From positions 62,001 to 126,000 of the forward strand of contig JACEFZ010028299.1 in NCBI GenBank assembly GCA_014155875.1: 64,000 nt of DNA, written 5' to 3'. The notes under the pieces are model-generated. The model made no database searches. It saw nothing but the letters and a program-made list of their open reading frames with translations, and was not told the DNA's origin. The stretch's first letter is position 1. Every line of letters begins with the position of its first letter. Position numbers and translations under genes: made by a program. Positions 60,771 to 64,000 of this stretch are shown piece by piece. Source of the stretch: Cepaea nemoralis (taxonomy: Eukaryota > Mollusca > Gastropoda > Stylommatophora > Helicidae).

Positions 60771-61945
60771 TAATTATTTTTTGGCACTTAAATTAGAATT
60801 TCCTCAATTATATATGCATTTTTGAATTCTACATAATATTTTAAATATACCTGGAAAGTTTCATCGCTGTAATCGCTGAGCATGTGTATGAAAACAACAG
60901 TTTCTGCGAAGATGTGTTTTTATATTGATCGGATGGGCATGTGCACTTTGTAACACTATTCTGGCGCTTAAATTAGAACTTCCTCAATTATATATGTAGT
61001 TTTGAATTCTGCATACAATTTTAGATTTTTCTGGAAAGTTTCATCGCTGTAATCGCTGATCATGTGTATGAAAACAACAGTTTCGGCGAAGCGTGTCTTT
61101 GTGAATGGAGAAGCGCGTGGCTTGCGCTATGGCGACTGCGCATGCGCGAATCGATCGAAGTGGCATGTTACGCTTTCACTTGTCAACACACAAAACGTGC
61201 GATCATTAATAATTTATTTGTATACTTGTACTATCTTTTAATCATTTAACATGACGGAACATATTTTTTAAGTCAGTTTTCAAAATCCGTCTATGACCCG
61301 TGTTGGTTGAGACCAACCTAGCGCGCGGAGAAAAATGAAAACGGCAAGCTGAACCGTAAATAATGTTTTTCTGGCGCTTTCAATAGAAAACCATCAATTG
61401 TAGATGGATCTTCGAATTCTGCATCAGATTTTTCAGACATTTGGAAAGTTTCATCGCTAACTTGCTTTAATTGTGGGTAAAAAAACAGGCGAAAATGTTA
61501 CGATCAGCAAACCCAAAACGGCGTCTTTACTATATAAATATCTTTGCAGAACAAGCATTGTCTTCTCGCTAGCGTAAGTCGTAAGCAGCCCGCCTGTCAC
61601 GCGGGAGTTCGGGGTTCTGTTCCCGACTGGTCATGTATTTTTTTTTTTTTTTTTTCACAAAATTATTAGGTGATATAATAGAAACTTTTAAACATTACGA
61701 AGTAAAATATTATACAGAACTAAGAAACTGGAAGTTTGTGAATAAAGTGTGCTCTATGGATCTGTGCAAGCTACCGACTGCCGGGGAGCAAGCAGCGGAA
61801 TTATCGGAATCGATGAATCCAATAGATGTCTTTGTTTAATGTGAATTTTAATTGCCATATAAAATGTCGCCCCGGAATCAGCAAAGTTTCATCGCTAAAC
61901 TTGCTCGAATTGTGGTTGAAAAACAGATTTTCTGCGAAGGTGTGA
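60771..61945. repeat. Four diverged units with a TGGAAAGTTTCATCGCT core
   Basis: A block of about 135 bases (TGGCGCTTAAATTAGAA...TGGAAAGTTTCATCGCTGTAATCGCTGA...GAAAACAACAGTTTC.GCGAAG) occurs near 60775, 60962, 61370 and 61850, the last two more diverged. It lies inside the possible piggyBac relic. Confidence 0.75.
61563..61637 (+). repeat. tRNA-Asp(GTC)-like sequence, probably a SINE head
   Basis: The anticodon arm CCCGC-CTGTCAC-GCGGG is perfect, with anticodon GTC at 61596-61598, followed by GGGGTTCTGTTCCC like a T arm. The D arm and the acceptor stem do not pair, and a long T run (61638-61656) follows. The downstream 61660-61735 segment is also present in the foldback element (49905-49980), which supports a repeat family rather than a functional tRNA gene. 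Confidence 0.6.
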
Positions 61946-62833
61946 CTTTGTGAATTGGAAACCCACGGGTCATGACGGCCACCGCATATGATATCGATTG
62001 TGATTGCGCTAGACTTTTCAACACATAAAACGTGTGATTTGACCTACAAAAGTTAAATAGAACACAAGTTTAAAGATTATTAATAATTAATTTGTATACT
62101 TGTACTATTTTGTAATCATTTAACATGACGGAACATATTTTTGAAGTCAGTTTTCATATGACAGTTTGAGACAATCTCGCACGCATAGACGCGCAGACAC
62201 TAGCGGGTGTCGCTGATTGGAGGAAAGGGACACACTAGAGAGTTCTCTTTACGGATGAATAGGATGAAAAATCGCAACTCGTCTCACCTTCATAAAGATG
62301 TGAATATCTTCACTTAGAAGTGACATACAGGCATCATTGAGGTACCATTAGATTTTGAATTTCAAGGCCTATCTACTGTGGCAGTCTCATTTGTAAATAC
62401 TCAAAATTAAATTGATGATGAGACTCACTATTATTATATTTCTAACCTATAGCAACAGTAGCAATACCAACGTGTTCCTTGTCCAATGTCCTTTAATTTG
62501 ATATATAATACAATATTTTTTCTACCATTTTAACAATTTTTAGATCATTTTTATGAGACACCCCTATTTCCCATTTTCTGCCATCAATTTCTGCTTGGGC
62601 AAAACCCATCATGTCCCATGTTTTGTTTGGCAGCGAATCAGCTAATATACGGTAGTAGTACGTTGTTCGTTTAAAAATAAACAAGCCACAGTAATAGAAG
62701 GCAGACTGTCTCAACTTCCAATTTATTGAGCTGCGATAAAATCTCCCACATTTCTCAGGACTTCATTAGTAGTCATTACATTATCATTAACATTACAATA
62801 ATATTAATTACATTAGAATGATTAGATCACGAC

Positions 62834-62869
62834 ACACACACACACACACAGTTCACACACACAAAATTC
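62834..62869. repeat. (CA)n microsatellite
   Basis: Two short ACACAC runs separated by GTTC. A nearby ACT-repeat lies at about 63026-63050. The rest of 62700-63180 shows no gene. Confidence 0.9.
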
Positions 62870-63182
62870 AAAACTCCGCTTAGATTTAACGCATACTTCT
62901 CGTTGAGATACCGTTGAATTCGTCTTGTCAAGCTGTATCCAACTGTTATGATTTCATAAGTAGAAACCCTATTTTAAAATATTCTCTGCATATGCTATAA
63001 GTATTACTATTACCACTAGTACTTACCACTACTACTACTACTACTACTAGTACTACCAGGTAACATGGAAGAATAACCTCTTGAACCCGCGTTAAAGTTG
63101 TCGTTCGCGATTTTCGCGCTATAGTTTCGCATTTATCTAATTAGATTATGAACATGGAGGAGTGGTGAGCAAAATATCCTCC

Positions 63183-63214
<32 letters not shown>

Positions 63215-64000
63215 TTCCACGTTTGCCTTTAAGCGTCGTGGAGGAGGAGGGAATAATTGGCGCTCCGACGGCTGGCACTGAATAATGTCATTTAGTCTGA
63301 TTGTACAATGAATTTGATGTTGTCAATCCATTTTCTTCTCTGGCGTCCTCTTGACCATCATCGCAGATGTTCTTTGATATAGGGCCAGTGCTGGTAGTTG
63401 ATGGTGTTGCATTCTAACGAGATGGCCAAACCTTTTGATCTTCTGTATGTCAATAAATGTGGTACAAGGTGTTCATCCCACTGTCTGTCTGATAACAACA
63501 TTTCTCACTTGGTCTCGGATAACTTATATTATTAGCAGCTCTCATCCGGCATCTCATCTCGCAGGTGTTGATTTTACGAAAGTGTTATTTGGATAACGTC
63601 CATTGAGATTGGTAGCATAGGGTCGGTGTGAATATGCTGTTTTTATTATCTGTCGTTTTGCGGACATGGGTATGTTTGGATGTTTCAGTAAGGGTGATAG
63701 TTGATATGAAAGTGCACTAGCTTTTTGACATCTGATTTCGATTGCTCTGTCCAATCTGCCATCTTCTGTGAACATACTTTCAAGTTATTTGAATTCCTTT
63801 AAGTTGTGCTATTTATCTGTATACTTTGTGAACAAGAAGATTTACCAACTTGCAATACTTCGGTTTTGGCTGTATTTATACTCACATTGTATCTGCTGCA
63901 TGTTGAACTCAGATGACGAAAAGATCAGAAATCAGATTGGTTACATTCTCATCAACAGAAGATTTCGAAATGCCTTAAATATCGCAAAAACTATTAACCA
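63183..64000 (-). pseudogene. LINE-H, 3' end of reverse transcriptase (runs off window)
   Basis: The minus-strand frame reads MFTEDGRLDRAIEIRCQKASALSYQLSPLLKHP, the post-catalytic region of APE-type LINE polymerases. Further C-terminal pieces (IKRFGHLVRMQHHQ, and a weaker copy of the basic C-terminal segment) follow in other frames to about 63215. The (ATC)n run at 63183-63213 reads (GAT)n on the coding strand and is the LINE tail. The 5' part lies beyond the window. Confidence 0.75.

Larger units (their letters stand above)
59621..62641. mobile_element. Possible second piggyBac-like relic
   Basis: Ends CTGATTCGCTGCCG (59621) and GGCAGCGAATCAG (62641) are inverted repeats resembling those at 22752/25362, but the flanks are CAAA and CTAA rather than TTAA. 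Inside, ACTTGTGCCCCTAAAGTTTGCTTTGCCTATCACAAAG (60121-60157) encodes the end of the Cys-rich tail seen at 24030-24070 with one change. The right part (62450-62620) is similar to the right part of the first element (25195-25350). It has decayed beyond any frame. Confidence 0.6.

Noticed and set aside
61563..61637. Functional tRNA-Asp gene
   Set aside because: D arm and acceptor stem do not pair, and the downstream sequence belongs to a repeat.

Overview
The window is eukaryotic: introns with GT..AG borders, microsatellites and C2H2 zinc-finger arrays occur, and there is no bacterial gene organisation. Most of the sequence is transposable elements of many families: APE-type LINEs with and without RNase H, a Ty3-like LTR element, piggyBac and hAT DNA transposons, tRNA-derived SINEs and a foldback element. 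The mix and AT-rich background suggest an invertebrate. A mollusc is my best guess, but it rests on general familiarity with these LINE and SINE types and no search was possible.

Layout. 1-8647: two near-identical 2.9 kb direct repeats (offset 5785) around a 2.8 kb unique stretch with weak exon-like ORFs. 8785-10860: dispersed repeats and LINE ends. 10869-13641 and 16775-18332 (minus): two tandem copies of a large C2H2 zinc-finger exon with 26 and 12 finger modules, plus a stray four-module fragment at 14963-15297. A small minus-strand exon at 36636-36714 joins in phase to either copy. I therefore propose one split zinc-finger gene whose roughly 18 kb intron (18333-36635) is filled with nested transposons.

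The intron can be unpicked from target-site duplications (TSDs). A minisatellite (18488-18784, 28597-28836, 30842-30882) was hit by LINE-C (18785-28596). LINE-C was hit by LINE-A (19176-28321, minus). LINE-A was hit by LINE-B (19639-21323) and by a piggyBac relic (22752-25362). The same minisatellite was separately hit by a hAT element (28837-30833) that holds a second hAT (29945-30650), which holds a SINE (30288-30507). Further along lie LINE-G (31878-33521) and several LINE fragments.

37368-50674: a degenerate LINE (LINE-E) interrupted by a complete 8.8 kb LTR retrotransposon (39919-48745, TSD CCGGT) and by a 561 bp foldback element (49845-50405, TSD CAAAGATG). The LTR element encodes Ty3-type proteins, but in the order gag-protease-integrase-RT-RNase H, with integrase before RT. 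That order is known from the Gmr1 group and is the most unusual thing here. 50675-52690: AT-rich DNA with a SINE remnant and a perfect hairpin. 53384-59302: an almost complete RNase H-bearing LINE on the minus strand (LINE-F) with a 905-codon open RT-RNase H frame. 59303-64000: piggyBac-like relics, diverged local repeats, a tRNA-Asp-like sequence and the end of another LINE.

The zinc-finger gene is the only convincing host gene. The rest is mobile DNA in various states of decay. Coordinates of degenerate elements are approximate by a few bases, except where a TSD fixes them.
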